A stretch of 64,000 bases of DNA from Anaeramoeba flamelloides (lineage: Eukaryota; Metamonada; Anaeramoebidae). Position numbers and translations under genes: made by a program. The stretch lies in assembly GCA_027625915.1 (NCBI GenBank), contig JANTQA010000047.1, positions 5,456,001 through 5,520,000 of the forward strand, in the 5' to 3' direction. The notes beneath the pieces were generated by a model. It had not been told where the DNA came from. It worked only from the letters and a program-made list of their open reading frames with translations, and did not search any database. Shown here one piece after another: positions 37,948 through 48,513 of the stretch. Position 1 is the stretch's first letter; every line of letters begins with the position of its first letter.

Positions 37948-39705
37948 CTGTCATAAATAGACTTTAATGCATTTTTTTTCAAACTTTTGCTTTTTCTTTT
38001 TTGTTCTTTGCAGAGACACTTACCACTTTTGGTTTTTGATTTTTTATTTTTCAAGAGTGAAACCGAGAAATCGTTTCTGATTTAAACAACACAATACTTT
38101 CATCAAAAAATTAAAGACAACAATATAAAAAATACAAGCATCAAAATATATAGACACATTTTCTGAAATGACAACCAATAATGAATTTGCTTGGACGAAT
38201 AAATTTTACTGGTATTTTTAGATTTACTGGAAAAAACTTTTCTTCTTATCTTTTCTTCTCTTTTTTTTTTCATTATTCCTGTATAAGTTGCACAGCAATC
38301 ATTCTGGCTGGGAAAAACAGATTGAAACCCTAATAAAAAAATGTTTTTTATAACATCTCTATAACATTTTTATCACAAAATTTCATTTTTATATGATGAT
38401 TTTTCCAATATTTATTCTAAAAATATTCTTATAAATGTCTTTATTGTTTTGATTTGGAAACAATCTCCTTGTTATGTGACGAGTTTGGCCTGGAAGAAAG
38501 AGAAATATGATATTGTTCGAAGTGATATAAAATTATATTGAGGAGTTCGAAGAACGACGATTAATATCATCTTAGCACTAGAACAATCTCATATTTTGAG
38601 TCTGGAAGGGGAACCAAAACGAGGAAACATAAAAGGTGACTGTTGAACAAATGAAACAATATGGGTTGCTATGTATTTTTTTAACTAAGAGATCTAACTT
38701 GTCGAAACAAAAAATTGGAAAAATAAAACCAAACAAACAAAAACAATTACAAAAAATAGTTTACTATTTTTTACTAATACTTTGAAGTACTTGTTCTCCA
38801 AAGGATCTTATTCTCACAATTGAGTTTATAAAAACATTGAAGTTAAATTTTACATTTTCATCATCGGTGACAAAACTTGGTTTAAATTTTATAGAGATAA
38901 ACTAGATCGTTCATCCATCCAATGAGATCTATCTATCCTTTTATTTTCCGTTTGTTAGCCAATTCTTGAAAACGATCAAACTTAAAAATCTTCATGCATC
39001 TATTGTGCGTTCTTAAAAATTACTGATTTTGAATATTCCTCTCCAAAATTACTTGACTTGACATAGTAAAAAAAAATGTTTTTTTTTTTTCTTTTTTTTT
39101 CTGAAAAGATCATTTATTTTTTCCCCTTTCCAAAACCTCTTATTAATGGTCTTTCTCTCTTTTTTTGGAAGAAAAAAGAGAACAAACAAAATTTTTTTTT
39201 GGTATATGAGATTAGTTTTTTTTCGAAAAGAGAAAAAAACCATGTTTGTATATGGACATTGTTTTTAATAACGAAATGGAATTTATTCGATTTCCAAACA
39301 GTACGCATAATTTGATGGACTTTTTTTTTGAACTTTGTTGGAACTAATTATTTGCTTCAAGGGACCAAAATATTAGTTCAAAGAGTTTTTAATTGAGACG
39401 TGCCGTCTTTTGGGATTTATGAGATTCACAACATTGTAAATTTTATTTTCAAACTCTTCTAAAATAACTTTTAATTACATTTCTAGAATCGAAATTATTG
39501 GTAAAATACAAATTATTTTACTTTGTTAGAATTCCAAAAAAGAAGATCAGAAAATTTTCAAACTTTGCCTAATTACTAAAGTTTTTACCTAAATCATTCC
39601 ACATTGGCTACAGTGCAATAATAACCTTTTTAGATTGACAATCTCTTTCTTATCTGTAGTTATCAAAATTTATTTACTTAAATTTTCCCAAATAAAATGT
39701 TTTAG

Positions 39706-39960
39706 TTTAAAAAAAAATATATAGCATCTATATAAACATTTTTATAACAATATTTCCTTTTATATGATGATTTTTTCAATATTTTTTTGAAAAATATTCT
39801 TGTAACAGGCTTATAACATGTTACAAATTTTATAACACTCTTTATAAAAACTTTTATAACATAAATAGTTGTTATTATAAAAATTTTATAACATTTTAAA
39901 CGCTTATAACAACTTTACAATACGTTTATAACATATTATAAAAAACTTTTTTTTCTTGGT
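39706..39960. mobile_element. CCCTAA-type MITE relic
   Basis: Internal sequence TATATGATGATTTTTTCAAT, repeated TTATAACA motifs and an AAAAAACTTTTTTT end match the complete element at 45615-45880. Termini are degraded. A second partial relic with CCCTAATAAAAAAATG begins near 38334. Confidence 0.6.
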
Positions 39961-40059
39961 GAAGAAAATTAATCTTTAATAACACAATGTAAGAAGTGTT
40001 TCTATCATAATCATCAAATAAAAGTTAAATTGGACTTTTTGAATCGAGATTCTTATTAA

Positions 40060-40230
40060 GGGATTCGTCTCTATTATTATTTTTTGACCAATTTCTAAAT
40101 AAGGATTCCCTTATCGAGAAATATGTTTAATATTGAAAATAAACAGGGTTTTTCAAATCTAAGTAATTGGCAAAAAATTTATTCAATCTCTATGAAATTT
40201 GGTTAAAAATATTTAATAGAGATTAGTCCC
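40060..40230. mobile_element. TTAA-flanked MITE, GGGA family
   Basis: 171 bp between TTAA at 40056-40059 and 40231-40234. Ends GGGATTCGTCTCTATTA and (other strand) GGGACTAATCTCTATTA. The centre shares GAATCCCTTATC-type sequence with 22025-22096, where the same right end TAGAGACTAGTCCC abuts TTAA in the PSMA5-B intron. Confidence 0.75.
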
Positions 40231-41595
40231 TTAAATGAAACAATTCAATAGTAAAGTGAAAATTTTAACCAAATTTAAGTGGGCTGTTATATTCAGGTTC
40301 TCCAATATTTAGATTTTTTACTTTGGTTGTAACTCATTGATTTTTATTATTTAAAGTACTTCTTTCATTAGATTTTTTAATTTTTTTTTCAAAATCTCAC
40401 AGAAATTTCCACAATAGAATATTGAGTTGAATTGCTTAAAATAGGACTCCAAATGTTGAATGGCTTATCTTTTGTCCTTATCTCAACACTCTATTGTGGA
40501 ATTTAATTTTTTCATCATTTTTTAATTTTTTAAATCATGACAACAAATACAATTAGAATTATTTTTTATCAGAGATATTGGGTATTAAAGTATTCTGTTT
40601 AAAAAAGAACAACAATATTATATTCGAGAGAACCACAATAGAAAACACATATTGGGCTTTAATAGCTAGAAGGATTCCAATGAATAATAATTATCCCAAA
40701 AAATTCCTTTTTAGGATTTTAAATAGTTGGATTTAGTCAAATTGAAGAAGTCAATATGATTATATTTTATCAAATTTTAAACCACAGAATAGCTATAAAT
40801 TTTATTCTAAGAATCTAAAATAATCCCCCCCCCAAAAAAAAAAACTAGACTCGATTCCTAAAATTTTACACATCTAAAATCAAAAATAGGAAAACAAAAA
40901 CTCAATTTATGATATTTTTTCAAACCTAATATAGAACCATATTTAAGTTACCCAATATTAATGCTTTTAAAAGCAATTATTAACACCCAAATAAAGAAAA
41001 AAATTTAAAACGAAAAAATAAAAATTGTGGTGTCCAAATGATGAAACAAGCTTAATATAAAATTTTTTGAACAAAAAATGTATTGGTAGATTTTTTAAAA
41101 TTACTCCAACAATGATTAATCGATCAAATATTAAGATACAATCAAAACCTTGTATGTGGATTTTTCATATTAAGAAACTCAACACTAACATTTTATCAAC
41201 CATTGTAAAAAAAAATTCCAGATCTAACAAAACGGATTTCTTAACTCAAAAAACAAAATGAAAACAAAAAACAAAAAAAAATGAAAAAGTTTGTAAAATC
41301 CAAATAATTTTCCAAATTGAATGTAAGGTATGCTATTGCTATTCTTTTGACTGTTTAAACTGTGCCCAAATTTTTAGAATTAAATTTATCTAAATAAAAA
41401 AAAAAAAAAAAAAAACTATATATCCAATTTTATTCTCTTTTTTTTATTGTTTAACATACTAAAAAAAAAAAAATAACAAATAATATTTTAAAATACTTTT
41501 TAGAGAATCTATGATCACACGGCACTAAAATAAAATGTTCTTATCTCATCTCTCTCAAATTTTTATTATGTCTTATGGTGTAGCTCCTTCCTTAA

Positions 41596-42127
41596 GGACT
41601 ATTCGAATTTTATGCTCTGCGAGGGTTGGAATACCATACTGTAAATAGTTCAAATGTTTAAAAAGTTATAGGTTTTGCTGAAAGTCAATTTATTACAATT
41701 TTTGGAATTATTAAATGTTTTCTTTTTAAATTAAAAAAATATTTTGAGATCCAAAATTTAACTGAATTCCCTCAAAAAACATTGCAAATTTGAATTACTA
41801 ATTTTTTACCCATTGCTGCTGTGACTTTCCACTTTATATTAAAGTATATTGATACCACTCCACTAAAATCTTGAAATATAAATATACGAAGTGGAAAGTC
41901 ACAGCAGCAATGGGTAAAAAATTAGTAATTCAAATTTGCAATGTTTTTTGAGGGAATTCAGTTAAATTTTGGATCTCAAAATATTTTTTTAATTTAAAAA
42001 GAAAACATTTAATAATTCCAAAAATTGTAATATTTTGACTTTCAGAAAAACCTACAACTTTTTAACACGTTTTACCATTTACTGTATGGTATTCCAACCC
42101 TTGCAGAGTATTAAATTTGAATAGTCC
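41596..42127. mobile_element. TTAA-flanked long inverted-repeat element
   Basis: 532 bp between TTAA at 41592-41595 and 42128-42131. The arms are about 235 bp and almost perfectly complementary, from GGACTATTCGAATTTTATGC at the end to GGAAAGTCACAGCAGCAATG near the centre; the spacer is about 60 bp. No gene. The arm identity suggests a recent insertion or strong palindrome correction. Confidence 0.8.
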
Positions 42128-42794
42128 TTAAAGTCATTTATTTTTGGCATTTTTTATTCCAAATTTTCTTTGAAATAATGTTTTTTTTGTTAGTGGTTAT
42201 ATAATTTAAACAGTTAATTTTTTGATTTAATTTCTTCCATATGAAAATTCTTTTTGGTAAGCAAAAGGAAAACAACCCAATAACTTAACACTCCTTCACT
42301 GGGAACATCTTCCTTAATAATTATTTTTTTATTTTTGGAAAGAGTTTATTGAATCGAAAACTTAAACAAAACCCAATTTTTGTTATTTTGTTCGTATATT
42401 GACTCAATTTCAAGACAAATAATAACAACACATTTGAAAATATAAATTACCTCTTGAGAGATTAAAGATTAATAACTAATTATTTAGTCCCAAATAAATT
42501 TAATAATTTTCAAATCTTGAGAAATTATCTGATTTTGTTGTTGAAAAATAAGACACAATTTAATAGGAAGAACAGAGCTTATATCAGTGAATATAATTTA
42601 AGCAATCAATTACAAAAAATTAGTCAAATTGTCGTTAATGTTTTATTACTTTCAAACCGAACAAAGTAAATGTTCTTTGATTTGGTCATCAGGACTACAA
42701 AAAATGTATTTCAAAATTTTTATTTTTTTATTTTTTTTTCATTGTCTAGAATTCTTGTTTCATTAGATCACTCAAATTAATTTTTTTTAACTTA

Positions 42795-43934
42795 ATGAGT
42801 GATAACAAACAAAGTTCATTGTTCAAAAAAGAAACTGAAATAGAAACAAAAACAAAAACAAAAACAGAAACCGAAACCGAAACAGAAAAAGAAAACAAAA
42901 ATGAAAAAGAAACAGAAAAACATGATGATGAATTTGATTCCTTAACAATTGGATTTGAAAAATACCAATACTTTCAATCACGTAGTAATTTACAATACAA
43001 GTCATACCTTCACAAGAATAAAACAACAAAATCACAGCAATTAAAAAAAGATCTCAGCATTGCACTTTCCTCATTAAAATCTCAAAAGAAACATCCATAT
43101 CATCAAACAATTGGTCTAGTAACAGAGATGTGCACTGCAGTTTCAAGAGGAACTTTTGGAGATGAAGAAAAAATCTTTCAATTTACAGGATCGTTGGTAA
43201 GATTTCTTGATGCAATTAAAGAAACTAAATTGAAGTTTATTTCAAAAAACAAAATTAATTTGTTATATCGTGAAATAATCAAAATCCTCTTAACTCAGAG
43301 CAAAACTGAACCAAATAACAAAGAAACTTTCCCCTTACTCTTCACAGTAATCTTTGATCCAGTGTATTATAAATGGTGTGAAAAAAAAGATACGAATTTA
43401 GATGATTTCCTCTTGACAGCTGAATTAATAAAATATAAGGGTTATATTTGGATCGAAAAAGAGAACGTACCAAGAAAAATAAATAAGAAAGGTACCTATC
43501 AAAGGGAAATCTTGTACTCACCAAAGAAACAAAATTCCGATCATTCACAGAAATTCCAATTTAGCAAAAATTCTACAAAGGAAAAGAAATTAAGTATTTC
43601 AAAAAAAGAAAAAGAAAAAGAAAAAGAAAAAGAAAAAGAAAAAGAAAAAGAAAAAGTAAAAGAAAAAGAAAAAGAAGATGATACTAATAAATTCTTAAAT
43701 GAAAGTGAAAGTGAAAGTGATGCTAAAGAAAACATTTTAAATAATACTGAAAATGAAACTGAAGATAAAAACAAGAAAAATCTTGATCAAGACTCTAATT
43801 TCGAAATGAACCAAGTGAAAAACGAAAAACAAACCAATTTAGAAAAAAAAAGAAAATTTCGATTAGATGAAAAATTTATAACATCAATAGATTTAGATTC
43901 TATTGTCTTGGAAACGTATATTAAAAAGGTATGA
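42795..43934 (+). CDS. Unrecognised protein with Thr-Glu and Lys-Glu repeats, possibly first exon only
   Basis: 379 residues from a clear ATG. Layout: hydrophilic N-terminus with a KTKTETETE-type repeat (residues about 15-45); a mixed-composition, probably helical core (about 50-230) containing TIGLVTEMCTAVSRGTFGDE and FPLLFTVIFDPVYYKWCE; then a KEKEKE run (about 265-290) and an acidic, Lys-rich tail. The core looks like a real folded domain, but I cannot name a family. The frame ends AAAAAG|GTATGA, which is a good splice donor, so the TGA may lie in an intron and the protein may continue. No convincing downstream exon was found before the repeats begin at 44.3 kb. No signal peptide or membrane segment. 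Confidence 0.7.
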   Translation: MSDNKQSSLFKKETEIETKTKTKTETETETEKENKNEKETEKHDDEFDSLTIGFEKYQYFQSRSNLQYKSYLHKNKTTKSQQLKKDLSIALSSLKSQKKHPYHQTIGLVTEMCTAVSRGTFGDEEKIFQFTGSLVRFLDAIKETKLKFISKNKINLLYREIIKILLTQSKTEPNNKETFPLLFTVIFDPVYYKWCEKKDTNLDDFLLTAELIKYKGYIWIEKENVPRKINKKGTYQREILYSPKKQNSDHSQKFQFSKNSTKEKKLSISKKEKEKEKEKEKEKEKEKVKEKEKEDDTNKFLNESESESDAKENILNNTENETEDKNKKNLDQDSNFEMNQVKNEKQTNLEKKRKFRLDEKFITSIDLDSIVLETYIKKV

Positions 43935-44280
43935 ACCATTTTCCTCTTGATATTAATTGCAATAATTTCACAAGTTAAATGGAAAAAATATGATAATTTA
44001 TTTCAAACTAAAAGTTTATTCAGTAGTGTACAAGAGTTTGAGAATCCAGTGTCGATCAATTGAAATGTAAAAATGTCAAAAAAAAAAATATGAAATTTTA
44101 TTCCAAGTTACTGAGTATCCCAATTGGCAAAAAAAAATTAAAAAATTTCTCACTGATAACTTGTTTGTTTCGAATTTCCATCTTCCATTTTTCAATTTTC
44201 CAAAACATTTGATCAGCAAAAAGGATTTATCTACTTTGTATTCAATCATACAAAATGAATCTATTCAACACTCCAATTAA

Positions 44281-44740
44281 CTGTTGAGAGAAAAATGTTG
44301 GACATAGAAAAATGGTTGGATACCATTTATATTTGGGAACATTAGTAAAATTGAAAATCAAATCCAATTGATAACTAGGTGAATTTGATATAAATCCGGG
44401 TTTAAATGTGTTACAAGTTCATTAATCTGTGGTATGTGTTGAATACTCATTTGAATGGTTGATAAATAAAGTAGATCATGCTATTTTAACAAAAATCCAA
44501 GTTTTAGTAAAGTTTACTATTAATTCTGAAAATGTTAATTTTTAAACTTGCTTTAGATTATAAGAGATAAGGTTTTCAAAAAGTAGACATACATTAATCC
44601 TTATTCTAATAAGTAGATTATTGCTATTTTCTTTAGTTATTTCACAAACGATTGAAATTAAAAATCAATATTCAGTAATGTTCCCAATTAAAATTACTGT
44701 CCAACTATTTTTCTCTGTCCAACATTTTTCTCTCAACAGT
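44281..44740. mobile_element. MITE-like element with long inverted repeats, GGGAACATTA family
   Basis: CTGTTGAGAGAAAAATGTTG at 44281 is complementary to CAACATTTTTCTCTCAACAG at 44720-44740. Both arms contain TGGGAACATTA or its complement, as in the element at 11173-11594. A gene-free centre of about 330 bp lies between. Confidence 0.7.
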
Positions 44741-44799
44741 AAACTCTGTTTCAGTCAAAGGGGAATATCCAAAAAAAAACATTTTTTTCAAATATCAAT

Positions 44800-45450
44800 T
44801 ATTTTATATAATTGACCTTTGAAGAAAAAATAAGAAATAAGCAGAATAATACACATCAAATAATTGTTGATATATGTCTGAAAGAAAACTAATTAATCAA
44901 TAAATTTTCGTAAAAATTGAAAAACTCAAATTCTTAGTTCCCCATTGAGAAAAACAACAATGTTCGTTTGGAACATCTACTTGTATTTGAATAATAAATA
45001 GGAAACAATTTTTCACTTCGTTTTCCATACTTTTCTTTTAGAAATCAAGTCCCCAAACGAAGTGTGTTGGTATTTGCGTTCTCTATTTGAAAAAGGAAAT
45101 GAAAATGAAGTGAAAAATTTTTCACCTTTATAAACCAAATATCAAGATCAAAGATCGAATAGAATTCCAATAGAAATCAATATGATTTCTCAACAATCAT
45201 TTCAATGGTTTCAATAACCTTAGAATAACACATTTTTACCTAGTGACTATGGATCTTGCAATAAAAAAAATTTTTTGTAACTTAATTACGTTTTAAAAAA
45301 AAAAACAAAAATGTGCAAAAATCTGAAAAAATGATTTCAATTTTGAAAATTTCCAAAATAAAATTTTTCTTCTAATATCTATGCAAACTCTTTCAACACA
45401 TGTTTTTCACCCATTACAACTGGGCCCCTTTGACTGGAAAATAGTTTACT
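44800..45450 (+). repeat. Dispersed repeat, copy 1 (partner 62575-63085), split by a MITE
   Basis: Shares CAATAAATTTTCGT-like, GAAATCAATATGATTTCTC, GGATCTTGCAA, AATGTGCAAAAAT and CCCTTTGACT blocks with the copy at 62.6-63.1 kb in the same order. The 44980-45146 MITE interrupts it; the partner lacks that segment. Confidence 0.6.
44980..45146. mobile_element. MITE, CTGGTATTTGAAT family, copy 2
   Basis: CTTGTATTTGAATAATAAAT...ATAAACCAAATATCAAG with subterminal CAATTTTTCACTTCG / GAAGTGAAAAATTTTT, as in 27510-27670. TA precedes it and the right flank has AT. It is nested in a dispersed repeat. Confidence 0.65.
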
Positions 45451-45614
45451 TGATTTCTATGCTAATATCTTATTTATTTTCCTCTATTTTGTTATAAACG
45501 TTTGAAAAAAAAAATGATACTTTTCAAATTGAAATAGATTTAAAAAAAAAACACTCCAAAATATAGAACACCTAAATCTAATAAAAATGAAGATTCCCGA
45601 AATTGCACCACTTA

Positions 45615-45880
45615 CCCTAATAAAAAAAAACCTTTTTTATAACATCTATATAATATTTTGCTAACAAAATTTCCATTTATATGATGATTTTTTCAATATT
45701 TTTTATTGAAAAAATATTCTTATAACAGGCTTATATCATGTTACAAATATCGTAATACATTTTATCACAAACATTTATGTTATAAAAGTTTTTATTATAA
45801 AAATTTTATAACATTTTAAATGCTTATAACGCCTTTACAACACGTTGATAACATGTTATAAAAAACTTTTTTTGTTAGGG
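45615..45880. mobile_element. CCCTAA MITE with TTA target duplication
   Basis: 266 bp. CCCTAATAAAAAAAAACC and, on the other strand, CCCTAACAAAAAAAG ends, both followed by TTTTTTATAACA. TTA flanks both sides (45612-45614, 45881-45883), a 3-bp target duplication as in PIF/Harbinger elements. The body is a series of TTATAACA repeats. Confidence 0.7.
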
Positions 45881-46924
45881 TTATGAATATCGGAAAAAAA
45901 AATTCCTTTGAAAATTTGAGATATTGAATTGTCAAACTTTTTCTCACTACTGTAATTTTTACAATGGAAATCGAATTTTACTTTTATGAAATAACCGTCG
46001 TTGTTTGGAATATAGAAAGGCATAATATAATCTTTTCATAATGCAATACACGAAATTGCTTCTCAATAAGCATTTATGATATTTTAGTTTAGGGTGTAAT
46101 TTAATACAAGAGCGAATATAAATTTAGGTGACGTTTTAAAAATTTGGATTTTCTCAAGATATATCAAAATGTATATTTTTTAACGAGATCCATTATCTCC
46201 CTTATTATTTGGATTTATTACTCTTTTTCTCTTAGACAAATCAACTCACTTGAATTACATCTGCGCATGTTGCAGAGTATCTAATTTTGCTTATGAAAGG
46301 ATCATTAATAGAAATCAATTTTCAATTACAAAATCTATATAAAATAATAATAGATTTCGGAATGAATCCTAATAATGATAAAAATAAAAAAAACTTTAAT
46401 TCCAAAGGAAATTTTATATCTTGGTATTTGACTAGATAAAAAAACTCATTTTAAATTTAACCTTGATAAAGTTAAAACCAATTTCAAAAAATTAATCAAT
46501 ATCTTACAACAAAACAATTTTTCCAATGGATTAAAAATTCAGTTTTTTAAAGCTGTATTACATAGCCAATTATTATATGGATTAGAAATATTCGATCTAA
46601 CACAAAAAGACTTCAATTCAATCGATGTATGGATAAATAAAAAAATTACAAAATTTTTATTAATCAACCCACACTCCACTACTCTTGGTTAGAAAACTGA
46701 ATCAAAAATAAATCCGATCAGAATAACGATATATAGAAGAATATTTAAGATAATTCAAAAATTAAAAATCCCCCATTTTGATGAATTAATTAATTATTCA
46801 CCTTTTAGAAAAAAAGAATAAGAAAATATTAATTGTCAATCAAACAACTTAAAAGAATTAGAAATTGAATTGGATAAATATTAATTAAAAATTTAGAAAA
46901 TAGTTCGAGTTGGAAATGTCGTAA

Positions 46925-47275
46925 GGTTTTTTTTAATTTAATAAAAAGAAAATTTAGAAAATTTTCTGTTTATTTCTTAAAATAAAAAAAACCGTCGTTA
47001 GCTTTCCCAGAATTCAGAAGAATTGAGTAAAATCTTTGGTTTTCCACAATTTCACTAAATTAAAAAAAAGTGCCATTAGGTTTTCTTGAGTTTTATGTTT
47101 ATTTTGTAGAATAATAGATTTTACAAATAAAACAGAACTCAAGAAAACCGCCGTTAGGTTTTTTTTACTTTTTTGGAATGTAAAGAAAATTTATTTAATT
47201 TTCTTTATATTTCAAAAATTAAAAATTAACCTATGCACTCTACGGCACTCTACGGATCTTGACGACACTCCTCAA
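46925..47275. repeat. Palindrome array 2
   Basis: Four palindromic units in a row (TTTTTTAATTT unit, degraded CCAGAATTC unit, CTTGAG unit, TTTTTT unit) with GTCGTTAG and GCCGTTAG linkers. It ends in GCACTCTACGGCACTCTACG...TTGACGAC, the inverted form of the GTCGTCAAGTGCC terminus. Confidence 0.75.
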
Positions 47276-47325
47276 AAACATTTAAAAATCAACAAATCAA
47301 TAACAACATAAATAAGCAAATAGCG

Positions 47326-47800
47326 TCGTCAAGTGCCGTCAAGTGCCTAGGTTTTCTTGAGGTTTTCTGTTTTATTTGTAAATCAATCGATTTTCGTTAG
47401 GGTTTTTTGAGGTTTTCTATTTTATTTGTGAAATCTTCTAGGTTTTCATGTGGTTTTCTGTTTTATTTGAAAATCTATGGATTTTCGTCAGCTTTTCATG
47501 AGGTTTTCTGTTTTATTTGTTAAGTGTTCTAGGTTTTTTTGAGGTTTTCTATTTATTTGTGAAGTGTTGATAGTTTTTCGGTTTATTTCAAAAAACTCAA
47601 AAAAACCTGACGAAAATCCATAGATTTTCAAATAAAACAGAAAACCACATGAAAACCTAGAAGACTTCACAAATAAAATAGAAAACCTCAAAAAAACCTA
47701 ACGAAAATCGATTGATTTTCAAAATAAATAGAAAACTCAAAAAAACCTAACGAAAATTATTGATTTTACAAAACAACAGAAAACTCAAGAAAACTTAACG
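47326..47800. repeat. Palindrome array 3
   Basis: Opens with GCGTCGTCAAGTGCCGTCAA at the same LINE position as array 1. It consists mainly of CTTGAGGTTTTCTG-type units, alternating with AAATCAATCGATTTTCGTTA-like linkers. The left half (47350-47560) and right half (47590-47790) are inverted copies, so the whole can fold into one long hairpin or several short ones. Confidence 0.8.
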
Positions 47801-47934
47801 GCAAACAAGAGGGGTCAATAACTCCTCCCTTAAATAATAATAAAAAAAAAAAATGTATATATTTTTTTGTAGAAATGTCAAAGCACAGAAAGTTTTTTAC
47901 AACTATAAAACTTATATATAAAAAAAGAAAAATT

Positions 47935-48442
47935 AAGAGGAATATTAATACTTATTGAACCAATACCTATTGTTTGTCTTTATTCTCAAAAGATGTTCAA
48001 TCAAAATATTGCCAAAAAAAAAAAAAAAAAAACGTCACTTTTTTCGGAGAAAACAACGAACGACCAATTTCAATAACAAAATAAGTAATATGGCAAGGTC
48101 ACAACTGATTTTTTAAACAATAAAATACAGTTATATGTTTTTCATTTGATTGGAAATTTCACTGAGATTAAAAAAGTTATGAAAACAATTTTTATAATCA
48201 AAAAAAGAAAAAAATAATCACCCAATTTTCACCCCTTCTTAAAAAATATAATATAAAATCGAGATCAGAAATTTTGAGATCTTTTTTAAAATCTAATATA
48301 ATACTAACAAACAAATTAAATTATTATGAACAATCAATTAATGAATAATAATAATTTTGGGTATTAATATAGTTTTCTGACAATTGCTTTGAATAAAGAG
48401 ATTTTTTAAATAAATTTGCCCCATTTTTTTAGAAATAGCTTA
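47935..48442 (+). mobile_element. Terminal-inverted-repeat element, 5'-truncated copy, upstream of USP gene
   Basis: Same order of blocks as 59794-60378: GACCAATTTCAATAA, CAGTTATATGTTTTT, AAAATCGAGATCA, AATATAATACTAACAAACA-like, ending GCCCCATTTTTTTAGAAATAGC. The left terminus is missing. The ATG near 48325 belongs to this repeat and should not be taken as a gene start. Confidence 0.65.
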
Positions 48443-48513
48443 TTCTATTAATTCTAATTTAAAAATTATTAAATTTAAATCAAAAAAAAAAAAAAACAAT
48501 TACTAATAAATAG

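Larger units (their letters stand above)
37948..42794. other. Intergenic, repeats only
   Basis: No gene seen. It contains three or four MITE-type elements (about 38334-38465, 39706-39960, 40060-40230, 41596-42127) and a small inverted repeat (about 40403-40505) built on CCACAATAGA/TCTATTGTGG. Confidence 0.6.
46240..47865 (+). mobile_element. LINE relic (reverse-transcriptase thumb region and 3' tail) with two nested palindrome arrays
   Basis: Translation around 46400-46700 gives YLGI-like then FKFNLDKVKTNFKKLINIL and FKAVLHSQLLYGLEIFD...INKKITKFLL, the thumb region of non-LTR reverse transcriptases. SSSWK near 46900 corresponds to SSGWK of the 22.7 kb copy. The piece 47276-47325 (CATTTAAAAATCAACAAAT) continues the LINE between two palindrome arrays. 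The 3' end GAGGGG...CTCCTCCCTT plus A run is at 47805-47860. Several stops: an old copy. Confidence 0.7.
43935..48513. other. Intergenic or intronic, repeats only
   Basis: After the possible donor at 43929 I see no coding exon. The interval holds two MITEs, a dispersed repeat, a CCCTAA element, a LINE relic with two palindrome arrays, and a terminal-inverted-repeat element directly before the USP gene. The first exon of the USP gene must lie here or further upstream, but I could not place it. Confidence 0.55.

Noticed and set aside
46925-47800. CRISPR-like regular repeats
   Set aside because: Units are palindromes with palindromic linkers, variable in type, lying in a eukaryotic LINE. There are no unique spacers or cas genes.
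48325-48360. ATG followed by MNNQLMNNNNNFG and a GTATTA donor, considered as the first exon of the USP gene
   Set aside because: The sequence belongs to a dispersed repeat (copies at 54.5 and 60.2 kb) and the splice phase does not fit the exon at 48514.
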